Shown: positions 10,934-22,299, counted from the stretch's first letter. The stretch is 64,000 nucleotides of DNA from Aphrophora alni (GCA_963513935.1 OY740765.1:151305830-151369829); one strand, 5' to 3'. The notes: generated by a model not told the origin, from the sequence alone. Translations and numbers: made by a program.

Positions 10934-12480
10934 GATGTACGATTTTTACCTATAGATGCAGAATATTTTTCTATAAAAAGAAAAAATAATAAACCTGATG
11001 ATGATGAAGATGAAATTTCTTTTAAAAGAAAACCTTTAGATATCGATTTAAAAATGCAAGAGGGTATTAGTAGTGATAATTCTGCTGAATAAAGTGAAAT
11101 GGAAACGGAAATTGAAATCGAAAACGAAATGAAACCAACGATGGAAGAACATAAGGAAAAAAGAAGAAATTTATGAATCCATCTATCGACAAAAGTATGT
11201 TTAAGATCACCTCAAGGTCGTCACGAAGCGAAATTAATAATTAAAAATACCTTTAAAGGGAATTTGTCGATTAAATACTTTGTTTTGTTCATATAACATC
11301 TTATAAAAATTAACAATCTATATGAAATTCGTATAGATAATAACAATTGGATGATTGGCAATAAAGAAATAGTTATTTGTGCAACTAGTGAGCAAAGTGG
11401 CACTTTTTTAAACTCAATAAAATGTTGACGCACGAGGCTTGCCGAGTGCGTCAATTTTATTGAGTTTAAAAAAGACACTTTGCTCACGAATTGCACATTA
11501 TACTTTGTCTACAGTTGTTATTTTGTGACAAATAAAAAACATACTTCAACAGTAACACAATTTAATAAAACATTCATTTAATACAATAGTGTTCAAACAA
11601 ACAATCAATTACAATTCGATCTTTAATATCCATATTTTTCTTATTTTTCAGATTATTTTAAAATCTGAACTATCCATATTTTAAAACTAACTACACAAAA
11701 TATAGTAGTAGTGCTAAACAACACATCAACTCTGAGTAGAAGTTCTCACGTCAAAATTGAGGTTATTTATGAATATTACAAATAGCTTAGGTGTATTGTT
11801 GAGGAAACGGGATTGCCAGCTTCAAAACTCGGCAAACGAAAAATACTCTCCGTGTACATACACTGTCAATCATATTCATGAATAATTACTTCCTTTTTCA
11901 ACTTTAAAACGTTGTTTTGTTGTTTATTTATGTTATTTTACATGTAAAAATTAATCTAACCTACATACGGGACATTTCCTGTATATTATAAATCAATTCA
12001 AATAAACTTAACCTAAAATTCGTTTTGTTCGGTTGCCATTCGGAGTGTGCAAAGTAGTGGGCAAAGTGAAACTGTTGAGAAATCAGCTGTTTTGCAAACT
12101 AATTATTTAAATGAACAAAATGCCACTTTGTCAACAACTGTAGACAATAGATATTGATGGAAATGATTTTATTATTGATAATATTAGATATGTTGTTTCA
12201 CCCGGTTTATATGAACTGTTATTTATGAGAATTCTTGATAAATATATCTATACTGAAGATGATTTAATAAAATATTGTGACATTTTAAAAGCATCAGAGT
12301 AGATTATTCGGTTAAAGGAAAACTAAAAGCGAATAAAAGTATTAAGTACAGAAAAGTTATTTCAAAATTATTTCCTCCACGCGAACCACATAGTAGTCGT
12401 CTTATGTGCAAGTATCATTTACACTATGCCAAACGTCAGAAAATTCGACTTCCATTTTTTGACCGATTTTCACACATTAC
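10934..12480 (+). pseudogene. Second element ORF, DUF8207-like, interrupted and broken
   Basis: Starting near 10934 a plus-strand frame gives an acidic, Lys/Glu-rich stretch (PDDDEDEIS, EIEIENEM) with stops. It is followed by a segment ending NWMIGNKEIVI near 11377. After an insertion, the homology resumes at 12156 with DGNDFIIDN, SPGLYELLF and YTEDDLIKY, and fades near 12440. The order (IGN..., D-N-D-I, GLYELL, YTE-DL-KY) resembles the DUF8207 proteins that accompany this type of polymerase in arthropod insertions. That label is from memory and unverified. It sits directly downstream of the polymerase remnant in the same orientation, so both were probably part of one element. Function of the family is unknown to me. 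Confidence 0.55.
11378..12147. mobile_element. TIR element inserted in the DUF8207-like ORF
   Basis: The coding homology on either side is interrupted by about 770 bp. Ends are imperfect inverted repeats of about 27 bp: the left contains AGTGAGCAAAGTGGCA and the right contains TGCCACTTTGTCAAC. The flanks tagttatt (11370-11377) and tagatatt (12148-12155) match at 7 of 8 positions, consistent with an 8-bp target duplication. Just inside the left end is a foldback with arms 11388-11433 and 11446-11487 around the loop gaggcttgccga. There is no transposase ORF. Confidence 0.7.
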
Positions 12481-12930
12481 CTCAGGAAACCGAAAAAAAT
12501 ATTTTCTATATGCAGTGCGTCCGTCGTTGTCGTCTGCATGTAAGCAAAGGTAGCGGCCACAAAAACTAAGATAGGAATATGACATTTAGTGTATGACATT
12601 ATACTGTGCTCTATATAAGTATGGATATTAAAATTCAGAAAAATCGTATTAAAAATATCAATTAGTGAGCATTTAAAACTTTTTTGTTCATATCTTGTGT
12701 GTTATTCAATTTATAACATTCCAAATTTGATTCAAATTAGCAGATTTCAATTCTGCGTATAAATGGCACCAATCCTATTTCTCTACGAAGATAAATAGCG
12801 ATGTTATTGTTAGAAATGTAATTACAGTAGCCACAGACTAGGAGTGTGTTTGGTGTAATGGGCGTGTCCTCCTTTCTACTTGTTTCCCTAACCTGACTTG
12901 ACGGTACAACCCATTCCAAGAAAACTAGGT
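12450..12930 (+). repeat. Dispersed repeat family A, copy 2 (partial)
   Basis: Carries the family words 'cctcaggaaaccgaaaaa', 'gtcgtctgcatgtaagc', 'agatttcaattctg' and 'ctctacgaagataaatagcga' in the order seen in copies 3 and 4. No terminus is visible on either side. Confidence 0.6.
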
Positions 12931-12934
12931 ATAC

Positions 12935-13995
12935 ACAAATTACTGCTTAGCGGCATTTAATTCTTAAAGTTTAAGTACAAGTTAATTCTTAAAAATTTAA
13001 TTTTGTAAACGTTTTATTCTCATTTACACCGATAAAAGAAACGAAAGTAGGGTAGGCGTTTACACAGACGTATTTGAGGTATATATTTTATTGTGGTTGT
13101 ACCGCTGAAAGTAAACGCAAAAAAGTGTGGCTACCATTCTATTCCTCTCCATCCCAGACACATTCCTACCTTGTGGATACTATACACCCATACAAACCGC
13201 CACGAATGAAGTCCGTTTGGCAATAGCCAATAAGGAAGCAAGAGTAGCGCGCTGTTGTCAATTCGAACACCCTGCACGAGGCTAGCCGGGGATCGAGGCT
13301 ATCGACGTCTTACAATGCTAATAGAGTTGCGTAAATAAGTAGTTTTATAATGTTTGCGTAAGTTTTTTTATGAGTTACACTATAGTTTTTTTGTTTTAAT
13401 AATTTATTAAACATGTTCAGTGTAACAGATATTTTAACATTATATGTCATTTATCATACTTAAACATGAAACTATAAAAGAAATGTATAACAAATTTGGT
13501 TGAAAATAATAAACTTATCTCTCACATTCTATACATTGTTTAAGTCCTTTGGACGAATATACTGCTTTGAAATCTAATAAATTTTCTTAGTAATATAAGT
13601 TATTAGCTTGGTTAAGAAATTTTATTAACTAATAGCAACGATAAAGGAATAAAGGTGAATGAAACTAACTAGAAAATCCGCACAAATCTAACAGATTACT
13701 TAACTTGGTCATCCACTGATGCACTGATGTTGTTTATCACTTTTCTAAAGCGATAAGAGATAATATTTCGTACTTTCCCATAAAGGATAGCGATAAGAGT
13801 TTGCGGAAATAAACTTGACATAATCTGGAAGTGCTGTAAACAAAGAGGGGAACACACACCTCAGAAGGCATTGACTCCTCAGAAAGTTTCCTAATAATAA
13901 ATATTTTCACAATATTTGTTATTTTCATTTAATTCTAACATTTGTCAATTTCAACATTAGTACTAGAAAGGCATTACATTCTTGCTTATAATACT
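12935..13995. other. Spacer, nothing recognised
   Basis: Mixed AT-rich DNA with a more GC-rich patch around 13130-13320. Short ORFs here show no domains. Confidence 0.4.
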
Positions 13996-14009
13996 GATAC
14001 ATTTAAAGT

Positions 14010-15427
14010 GTAAATTAGTATTTATTTACAACTTTATTAGTAATGTCACAGACAAGAGAGTAATACAACTTGTCTGTGGTAATGTTTACCATTGAATCAA
14101 TGATACTGACATATTTATTTACAACTTTATTAGTAATGTCACAGACAAGAGAGTATACAACTTGCCTGTGGTAATGTTTAACATCGAATCAATGATACTG
14201 ACATATTTATTTATAACTTTATTAGTAATGTCACAGACAAGAGAGTAATACAACTTGTCTGTGGTAATGTTTAACATCGAATCAATGATACTGACATATT
14301 TATTTACAACTTTATTAGTAATGTCACAGACAAGAGCGTAATACAACTTGTCTGTGGTAATGTTTAACATCGAATCAATGATACTGACATATTTATTTAC
14401 AACTTTATTAGTAATGTCACAGACAAGAGAGTAATACAACTTGTCTGTGGTAATGTTTAACATCGAATCAGTGATACTGACATATTTATTTACAACTTTA
14501 TTAGTAATGTCACAGACAAGAGAGTAATACAACTTGTCTGTGGTAATGTTTAACATCGAATCAATGATACTGACATATTTATTTACAACTTTATTAGTAA
14601 TGTCACATACAAGAGAGTAATACAACTTGTCTGTGATAATGTTTAACATCGAATCAATGATACTGACATATTTATTTACAACTTTATTAGTAATGTCACA
14701 GACAAGAGAGTAATACAACTTGTCTGTGGTAATGTTTAACATCGAATCAATGATACTGACATATTTATTTACAACTTTATTAGTAATGTCACAGACAAGA
14801 GAGTAATACAACTTGTCTGTGGTAATGTTTAACATCGAATCAATGATACTGACATATTTATTTACAACTTTATTAGTAATGTCACAGACAAGAGAGTATA
14901 TCACTTGTCTGTGGTAATGTTTAACATCGAATCAATGATACTGACATATTTATTTACAACTTTATTAGTAATGTCACAGACAAGAGAGTATATCACTTGT
15001 CTGTGGTAATGTTTAACATCGAATCAGTGATACTGACATATTTATTTACAACTTTATTAGTAATGTCACAGACAAGAGAGTAATACAATTTGTCTGTGGT
15101 AATGTTTAACATCGAATCAATGATACTGACATATTTATTTACAACTTTATTAGTAATGTCACAGTCAAGAGATTATACAACATGCCTGTGTTAATGTTTA
15201 ACATCGAATCAATGATACTGACATATTTATTTACAACTTTATTAGTAATGTCACAGACAAGAGAGTATATCACTTGTCTGTGGTAATGTTTAACATCGAA
15301 TCAGTGATACTGACATATTTATTTACAACTTTATTAGTAATGTCACAGACAAGAGAGTAATACAATTTGTCTGTGGTAATGTTTAACATCGAATCAGTGA
15401 TACTGACATATTTATTTACAACTTTAA
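14010..15427. repeat. 93-bp satellite array, about 15 units
   Basis: The word 'acaactttattagtaatgtc' (one unit reads ataactttatt) recurs every 91-94 bp fifteen times, with a truncated sixteenth start at 15417. Each unit contains a 10-bp inverted repeat (CACAGACAAG ... CTTGTCTGTG) around a loop of about 12 bases. Because 93 is a multiple of three, the minus strand of much of the array is an open frame of 261 codons with 31-residue repeats. I treat this as a by-product, since single-base indels in several units (for example 14155, 14895 and 15170) break the frame. Units are nearly identical, so the array is young or homogenised. Confidence 0.95.
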
Positions 15428-15719
15428 AACATTTTTTGTTTTAACATAAATATTTCCCCTTTAGTAATATTTGTAACCCAGTACAAAATTAATATTAGTT
15501 TTTAAATTAAATTTTCCGAACTTACATTTATTTAGTCAAAAAATATAGTTTTCGTTGAGAAATTTATGATAATTTGTTTAAAGGAAGGAAAGCAGCTACG
15601 GATGTATTTATTTTTTTAAATTGTTCGTTAAATTGTGCTCTTTGCAACTGTGATCCAAAATGAAATGCAATATCTATGAATTTTTTCCGAGCGCCTTAAA
15701 TGAAAATAACACCAGAAGA

Positions 15720-15960
15720 AACACGCTGAGTAAGGAAACGAATTCGCAAACTTGCTGGGTTCCTATTGGTTCCTCAAGGTCAGGCTCTCTACAGGCTCAT
15801 CTCTCAACGGACTGGGGGCTTATACAGAGTTGGAGAGATGGTAAATATTATAGTGGAACAGCCTTAAGAAGGCACTTGTGCCCGGTGCGGGGCGGTAGAG
15901 GAAGAGGTGGATTATGTCGGAAAATAACACCCTTCCACAAACATTGACATTGCCTCCAAA
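15720..15960 (+). pseudogene. Possible Jockey-like non-LTR retrotransposon 3' end
   Basis: One frame reads SLQAHLSTDWGLIQSW and the next frame reads CARCGAVEEEVDYV. Together these resemble the L-tGH-L...GL...CrxCG-EEtxxH segment at the end of Jockey/R1-type ORF2 proteins. A frameshift separates them. Only a short stretch is readable, and it overlaps an inverted repeat, so the call is tentative. Confidence 0.35.
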
Positions 15961-16073
15961 TCTCCAGCTACCTGAGACTTGCCCTCCTCGCATCACTTAA
16001 CGTTTACTTCGAGAATAGTACAACGTTTTCACCCGACCTGCGAAGTGCCTTCTTAGGCCTGTTCCACTATAAT
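15847..16073. repeat. 31-bp inverted repeats, 227 bp end to end
   Basis: ATTATAGTGGAACAG starts the left arm (15847-15877). The right arm (16043-16073) is its complement with few mismatches, including AAGTGCCTTCTTAGG. This could be a small MITE or a local inverted duplication. No convincing target duplication was seen. Confidence 0.55.
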
Positions 16074-16309
16074 GTTTTGGTTAGGGTTTGGTTTTGTGGA
16101 TCGGTATGAGAGAAACTTAGTGCAATCTTATCCACAAAAACTCCCGGTAAGATCGAGGTCCAAAACATCGTATTTATTTATTTTTTTGATGTTACGACAA
16201 ATATACAATTTCATTTCATAGTGGAGATGTCCTGAACATCCTCTTATAGTTTATAACACAGTTCAAATGTAAGTTTTTACTTAAGTAGGAAGGTATTCGA
16301 AGTATAGGG

Positions 16310-16965
16310 TAAGTTTGGTAATTGCAAAATAATTTCGATCTTCTGTTTTTGATAGATCTTAACGTTTCGTGGCCGATACGCCGTCGTCGTCTGTACGTAA
16401 ACACCAAAACGGTCAATAAAATGGAGGTTATTTTAATGAGTTTTTTTTTTTCAATAACTCGTGTATCACATTTATTTGTGTTATTTGGAGATTTCAATTC
16501 TGAATGTAATGGTAGGCCTACCAATGCTACTTCTCTACGATGACAAATAGGGAAGTTATTGTAAAAAAAAATGTATCTTGTAACCCTGACTTCTCAAGAA
16601 AATGTGAAATTCTTATACTTACGAGATCCGACAAGGCCTAATCATCTACACGAGCGTAGCCCACATTTTCGTGGATGTTAGGGCCGAGACACTGATATGA
16701 GTGAAGCGGGTGGAGACACTTTAATATAAACACATCTACAATGTCCGTTAGGGCCTAGCCTACGACAACAAAGTAGTGATATACGCAATTAATTTACGAA
16801 CTTTAGAAAACCTGTGTAGGACCTCTTTTATACAAACTTACCCTACGCCTACTGGTTAACACTAGTTTATCTAGAAATACAATTTAACATTTCCTACATG
16901 AACCAAGAAACCCATTTACATAATAATGTGATTGGTATGATAGGGCTGGGTAAGTAATATCCATT
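16310..16965 (+). repeat. Dispersed repeat family A, copy 3
   Basis: Family words in order: 'ggtaagtttggtaattgc', 'gtcgtcgtctgtacgtaa', 'agatttcaattctgaatgta', 'tctctacgatgacaaatag', 'gtgatatacgcaatt' and 'aaaacctgtgtagg'. It ends with the family terminus 'gggctgggtaagta' at about 16945. Small ORFs on both strands inside it are incidental. Confidence 0.75.
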
Positions 16966-16969
16966 TGTT

Positions 16970-18100
16970 TTTAGATCGTATGGGCGAATTTTAATGAAAC
17001 TGGTACCAAAATGTTGGTTGTGAGCTCTAGAATAACATTAGAGTGTCCATTAAATCATTTTACCAAAGTAGATAAAAAAAGCTAAAATTTGAGACGCGTT
17101 AGAATATTTTGTGTAAAATGACAAAATACCTTTATAAGGCCACAAAATATAAGCAAATTTTAGAAGTTAGATTAATTATTTTGGTCAAACATTAGGAGTA
17201 TTGTTTCCACTCTATTCGCGATTGTCATATATTATTTGTAAAGACACATTATTTTCTTTGTATAATTGTCGATTTCAAAGAGTTTTTAAAAAATATTTCT
17301 ATTAAGAATACTGTAATAACAATCCTATCGGAACGCCGGTTCTTCCAATGTATTTTAGCGTCGGTTTCATTAAAATCCGTTCATTAGATTATGAGATATT
17401 AAAAAAACCTGTTTTGTAACTTTAATTGTTATACCTATACAATATTTTCCGGGCATTTCTTTCACCTCGAAATAACACTGTATGATTTTTTAAACTCTCA
17501 AACGTGAAAAATATTATAAATTGATGTCCTTGAACGAGTACTAGATAATAATAATTTGCTCCACTATATGTAAACATACTTGATGTTAGAAAGTTATTGC
17601 GCGTGTTTAATAAATACACTTAAAATAGTTGGCATCCGTTCGACAGCAAATAAACTAATAAATAATTAATATAACGTAAATTTACAGAAATTGAAATATT
17701 TTCATTACCGGTACTGTTTTTTTTTTTTTGTTCAACCTGTTTCGTTTCCCGGGTTCATTTGTAAAAACGGAAAAGAGAAAAAAAAAATAAATAAATAAAA
17801 CCTTTAAAAATTCTCTTTTAAACTCAGAACTGTTTCAATTAATTTGGGGAATACCTGCTAGATTACGACACTTACGTTATTGTGAACGCCTGCAGGTCTA
17901 GTACTAGGCAGACTACTACGTCACAGGGTGGAAGGGGGGAGGGAATTATTGATCAAATACCAGGGGGATGAGTAGACTGGGGAAAAGTTTATTTATGTCC
18001 AATTTATGACATGCACAGATAAATAACTATCGTACATTTTATACTCTGCATGTATTGGAGACCAAGTCTCGAGCTTTATCTAGACTTTTACCTAGTTTTG
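16970..18100. other. AT-rich spacer
   Basis: No recognised repeat or gene. A slightly more GC-rich stretch begins near 17870 and leads into the promoter-like patch downstream. Confidence 0.4.
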
Positions 18101-18350
18101 ACAATCTAGGCTATACAGAAATATCAGCCTAGATAGCATGGACTTGTGACGTCATAACCCCACTCCTTTAAGTACCAAAATGGCGGCTGGTGCATGTGTT
18201 AGGTTATACGTACTCAGTTTTGTTCCGAAGAATAAATGATAGCGGCTTTATCGCCATTTCGTGTGCTCCGGTAGTTGTAGGCGATTTGTTTTTATAGTGA
18301 ATTAGCGAGTTTTGTTTGTTCAGTGTTTTGAGTGACAGTGCCTTCGTAAA
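18100..18350 (+). promoter_or_regulatory. Promoter-like patch with CRE and YY1/Pho-like motifs
   Basis: A perfect palindromic TGACGTCA (CRE/ATF site) lies at 18147-18154. About 25 bp downstream is AAAATGGCGGC (18177 onward), matching the YY1/Pleiohomeotic core often found near transcription starts. The surrounding 250 bp is less AT-rich and contains more CpG than neighbouring DNA. The ATG within ATGGCGGC opens only about 19 codons. It could be the promoter and 5' untranslated exon of a gene lying further right, or chance motif clustering. No TATA box or supported transcript start can be shown. Confidence 0.25.
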
Positions 18351-19625
18351 TGTTGTTTTTATGAAATTTATTATTTTAATTTTTTAATATTTTAAAGTGA
18401 TAAGTGTGTTATCAGATGGTAAATTGAAAATTTAACTTGTTTTTGAAATATTTTTAATATTGATTTGGTTGGTTATACTGTTTTGAAATGTGTATTTTTA
18501 GAGCTTTTGTTTTTAAAGAGGTTAGGATCTATAATTGGAATACTGAATTCAAGTTGACGTTCGTGGAATATTTTGTCGGTTTAAAAAAATATGTTTTGAT
18601 ATTTAAAACGCCTAATTTATTTTTGTAGTTGCATTTTTACATTATGTAAAAAAAAATCGGAGAATTTTACAGATTGATATTTAAAGGTATAGTTATTTAT
18701 TTCGAAAAGACAAGTTATTATATAGGCCCATACAAAAATAGTAACACTATCTACATGCGTATATTCAGTGTACGGTCATAAACATAAATAAAAATATATA
18801 CATTATTAAACTTTCCAAAAATTTGTTTTTCTGGATTACTTAAAAATATATTTTGATCAATCTTAAGAAGGTGTATTTTGTAGAATTATTTCATAAATTT
18901 AATTTTTACATTACTTGAGAGAAATCTGTTCTACAGATTGTTTTATGACTGGTTGTAGGGATTGAAGAGTTAATTTAAAATTAGCAATTTTGCAATTTTT
19001 AAATTTTTTATTTCTCCTTCATCATAATTGAGATTTTTTCCCTATCGTGATATAGTTATTTGTACAAAAATCATTATTTTTGACCTAAATTATCTTCTAG
19101 GTTATTTTTATCACTTTTGGTTTACACTGATTGGATTTGTTCTCACGGAGTATGTAAACAATTCCTTCTTTCTTTTTCCTTTTCGTGTTTTGTCTACGTG
19201 TTATTACGAAGCAATTCTACCCGTTAGAGTTTTATTTCATTAATATCTGGAGATTTTCAAAGTTTGGTCACAAAAATGGTTGGTTTCAAAACTTTCAATT
19301 GTAAAGGTTTGAAGTTTAAATTTAAAATTAGCAATTTTAATACTTAAATTCTTATACACACCTATTCATAAAAGTACACAAAGCAAGTATAAGTATGGTT
19401 ATTAGAAAAAAAAGAAGAAGAAAATATTTCTACTTGTTCCTGAAATATTTTTGTGAGTTCTCCACTTTCTAAATTTTAAGGCATCACATTTACTTATGTG
19501 TATTTTAGTAATTCAATTTTACATTACTTTCATTACATGAAAGAAATCTGTTTTTTTAACGATTTGACGTCAAAATAAAAATAAAAAATCCAATATAGGC
19601 TACATGTCAAAAATGCTTTGTTTAA
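18351..19625. other. AT-rich spacer
   Basis: Loose repetition of phrases such as 'gaaatctgttctacagattg' / 'gaaatctgttttttt' and 'aatttaaaattagcaatttt' suggests old duplicated sequence. No gene is recognised. Confidence 0.35.
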
Positions 19626-19629
19626 CGCC

Positions 19630-19960
19630 GCGACATCTTTTTTCAAAAAGATAATATAACTCAAAAACGAATTGAGATATTGATAACACATTTTTCGGAC
19701 CATTTTATACTATAAGTGTAGGCCTACATGGAAACCAAAAAATATAATCATCTATCGCCTAAACGTTTTAAAATCGCGTTCATTATACTCTGAATATATA
19801 AAAAGCATTGATTTTACGAAATATTTAAAAGATACTAATTGAACCCCTTTTAATACTAAACAAGATGATATCTTTATTTTTAATATACATTTAAAAATGG
19901 CTGTAACATTAGTAAAAAAAAAAAAAAAATTATTGGTAATTTACTAGAAGACTCAAGAAC
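19630..19960 (+). repeat. Dispersed repeat family D, copy 1
   Basis: Shares an ordered series with 39040-39335: 'atataactc-aaaacg-at-gagatat', 'cgttttaaaa-cg-gttca', 'ttgattttac-aaatattta-aagat' and 'ttggtaattta-c-agaa'. Same orientation, moderately diverged. No coding capacity or termini recognised. Confidence 0.6.
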
Positions 19961-20139
19961 TTTTCTTGGTTAACTGTATGAGCTACACTTGTGAAAACTT
20001 TAATAAACAAATGAATGAAAGACAATTTTCCACGTACAAAACCACTTTATTTGTGCAACACAAATACAAGACGACTTTTCAATCACTAAGTCATCATTCT
20101 CAGCTGCTACATGCACACAAACTGTATTCCCAGTCCCTG

Positions 20140-21559
20140 TCCACTGTCAGTAGGATATGTGCGTCCGTCCGCATGATAGCGACATCGACAATAATGCAAG
20201 AGCATGAAATTTGATATAGTGTGCTTATTATAGAACCCTATTTACATTCAGGAAATCGAATTAATAATGTCAGGATGGTCAGTTTTTTGTTCATATCTCG
20301 TTAAATTTATAATAATTACACTAAATTAAATAAAACAATGCAGATTGAAATTCTATATGTAATGATACAAACCTTACATCTCTACGATGAGAAATAGCGA
20401 AGATAAGGCCAAGAGAGTAATTTCGAAAAAAAATCCGTGATATCTTATTGTTACGAGATCCAGTTGTGAGCTTCGGGCCCGCTAGGGCGAAACACTGACA
20501 CGAGCGTAGCAAGTGGAGGTTTGGAGGCTTGAAGATCACATTTGTACAACTTCGGGCCCGCTAGGGCGAACACTGACACGAGCGTAGCAAGTGGAAGCTT
20601 GGAGGCTTGAAGATCACATTTGCACAACTTCGGGCCCGCTAGGGCGAAACACTGACACGAGCGTAGCAAGTGGAGGTTTGGAGGCTTGAAGATCACATTT
20701 GTACAACTTCGGGCCCGCTAGGGCGAAACACTGACACGAGCGTAGCAAGTGGAAGCTTGGAGGCTTGAAGATCACATTTGCACAACTTCAGGCTCGCTAG
20801 GACGAAACACTGACACGAGCGTAGCAAGTGGAAGCTTGGAGGCTTGAAGATCACATTTGCACAATTTCGGGCCCGCTAGGGCGAAACACTGACACGAGCG
20901 TAACAAGTGGAGGCTTGAAGATCACATTTGCACAACTTCGGGCTCGCTAGGACGAAACACTGACACGAGCGCAGCAAGTGGAGGCTTGAAGATCACATTT
21001 GCACAACTTCGGGCCCGATAGGGCGAAACACTGACACGAGCGTAGCAAGTGGAAGCTTGGAGGCTTGAAGATCACATTTGCACAACTTCGGGCTCGCTAG
21101 GACGAAACACTGACACGAGCGCAGCAAGTGGAGGCTTGAAGATCACATTTGCACAACTTCGGGCTCGCTAGGACGAAACACTGACACGAGCGCAGCAAGT
21201 GGAGGCTTGAAGATCACATTTGCACAACTTCGGGCTCGCTAGGACGAAACACTGACACGAGCGCAGCAAGTGGAGGCTTGAAGATCACATTTGCACAACT
21301 TCGGGCCCGCTAGGGCGAAACACTGACACGAGCGTAACAAGTGGAGGCTTGAAGCTCACATTTGCACAACTTCGGGCTCGCTAGGACGAAACACTGACAC
21401 GAGCGTAGCAAGTGGAGGCTTGAAGCTCACATTTGCACAACTTCGGGCTCGCTAGGACGAAACACTGACACGAGCGTAGCAAGTGGAGGCTTGAAGCTCA
21501 CATTTGCACAACTTCGGGCTGATGGGGCTGGGTAAGTACCACGATGGTACCCCATCAAC
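20140..21559 (+). repeat. Dispersed repeat family A, copy 4, with internal satellite expansion
   Basis: The left part has the family words 'gcgtccgtccgcatgatagc', 'gaaatttgatatagtgtgct', 'tagaaccctatttacattca' and 'ctctacgatgagaaatagcga'. The right end is the family terminus 'gatggggctgggtaagtacc' followed by 'ccatcaac' (to 21559). Between these, the family's own GC-richer segment has been multiplied into a tandem array (20458-21523), and the rest of the family sequence is missing. Confidence 0.75.
20458..21523 (+). repeat. 71/80-bp GC-rich tandem array, 14 units
   Basis: The word 'cactgacacgagcg' occurs fourteen times, followed by a truncated fifteenth unit start (cacaacttcgggct) that runs straight into the family A terminus. 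Unit length alternates between about 80 bp (with 'ggtttgga' or 'agcttgga' before ggcttgaag) and about 71 bp (without it). The difference is one 8-9-bp slip between short direct repeats. Variants cggg-ccc-gctagggcg and cggg-ctc-gctaggacg mark two subtypes. The longer unit prevails at the left and the shorter at the right, so the array expanded in stages. ORFs on the minus strand here are repeat artefacts. Confidence 0.95.
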
Positions 21560-22299
21560 TATTTTCTATCACCAGTGTTATGTAGTGTACAGTGAGTGTG
21601 TGTGTCGAATTTAAAGTTCTAAGTAACTAAAACTTTGTTTAAAAATTGTTATTGTTTCTTCTTTAAGATATGAAAAATGGGATATGTTTTAAAATTTACG
21701 TGCATTTAAAAAAATCTTTAGGTGCTATGTTTCGAATTATCATACAATGCCAATCTATATAAAAGAAGTATTTCAAATTTGAAGCCTCTGCTAGTTGATG
21801 TGCACTTTTTTAGTAATTAGGCCTACTATTACAGTTTTGAATAGCTTTTCGTAATGTTTGTTTTATTTACGAATATACATTCAACAGGGACAAAGATAGT
21901 TATGAAAAATACACTAAAACCCAACCTTAATCTTAACTATTACTTGGAATTCATCCGGAAGAATTGTGTTAAATTAAAACCCTTACAGTTTTGTTCAAAA
22001 TGTCCGGTTTTACGTATTTTCGTTTGGAAAGTTTTTAATATCAACTGGACGTAAAAATACTTCAAACAGTCGTCATTTTAAAATTTACGGATTGTTATAA
22101 GTTATACTTTTCAAATTGGATCTATACACTCCAGGTTGCCAAATTTGACGTAAATTACAAAACTAGACATTTTATTATTCATTTTTTTCAATTTTGTAAA
22201 CCGAATAATTTCAAATTTCGTTCATAGTATTAATTATTTTATTTATGGTAGCAAAAATTAAACTGGATTTTATTATCAGTCTGTCTGGTCCATGTAAAT
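21560..22299. other. AT-rich spacer
   Basis: No recognised repeat, RNA or gene. The 66-codon ORF at 21854-22054 shows no domain. Confidence 0.4.

Noticed and set aside
11216..11500. 91-codon minus-strand ORF over the DUF8207-like remnant
   Set aside because: Antisense shadow of decayed coding sequence and a palindrome; no domain is recognised.
14119..14904. 261-codon minus-strand ORF with 31-residue repeats as a repeat protein
   Set aside because: It covers only those satellite units that happen to be 93 bp; neighbouring units with 1-2-base indels break the frame.
14010..15427. CRISPR array
   Set aside because: There are no unique spacers between repeats: the whole 93-bp unit is conserved, and the setting is a eukaryotic transposon-rich region.
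20321..20696. Two overlapping minus-strand ORFs with shared MIFKPPNLHLLRSCQC start
   Set aside because: Translation of the 71/80-bp array; the similarity between them is the tandem repeat itself.
20458..21523. CRISPR array or bacterial-type repeat because of GC-rich regular units
   Set aside because: Units are contiguous with no spacers and derive from an internal segment of a dispersed repeat.
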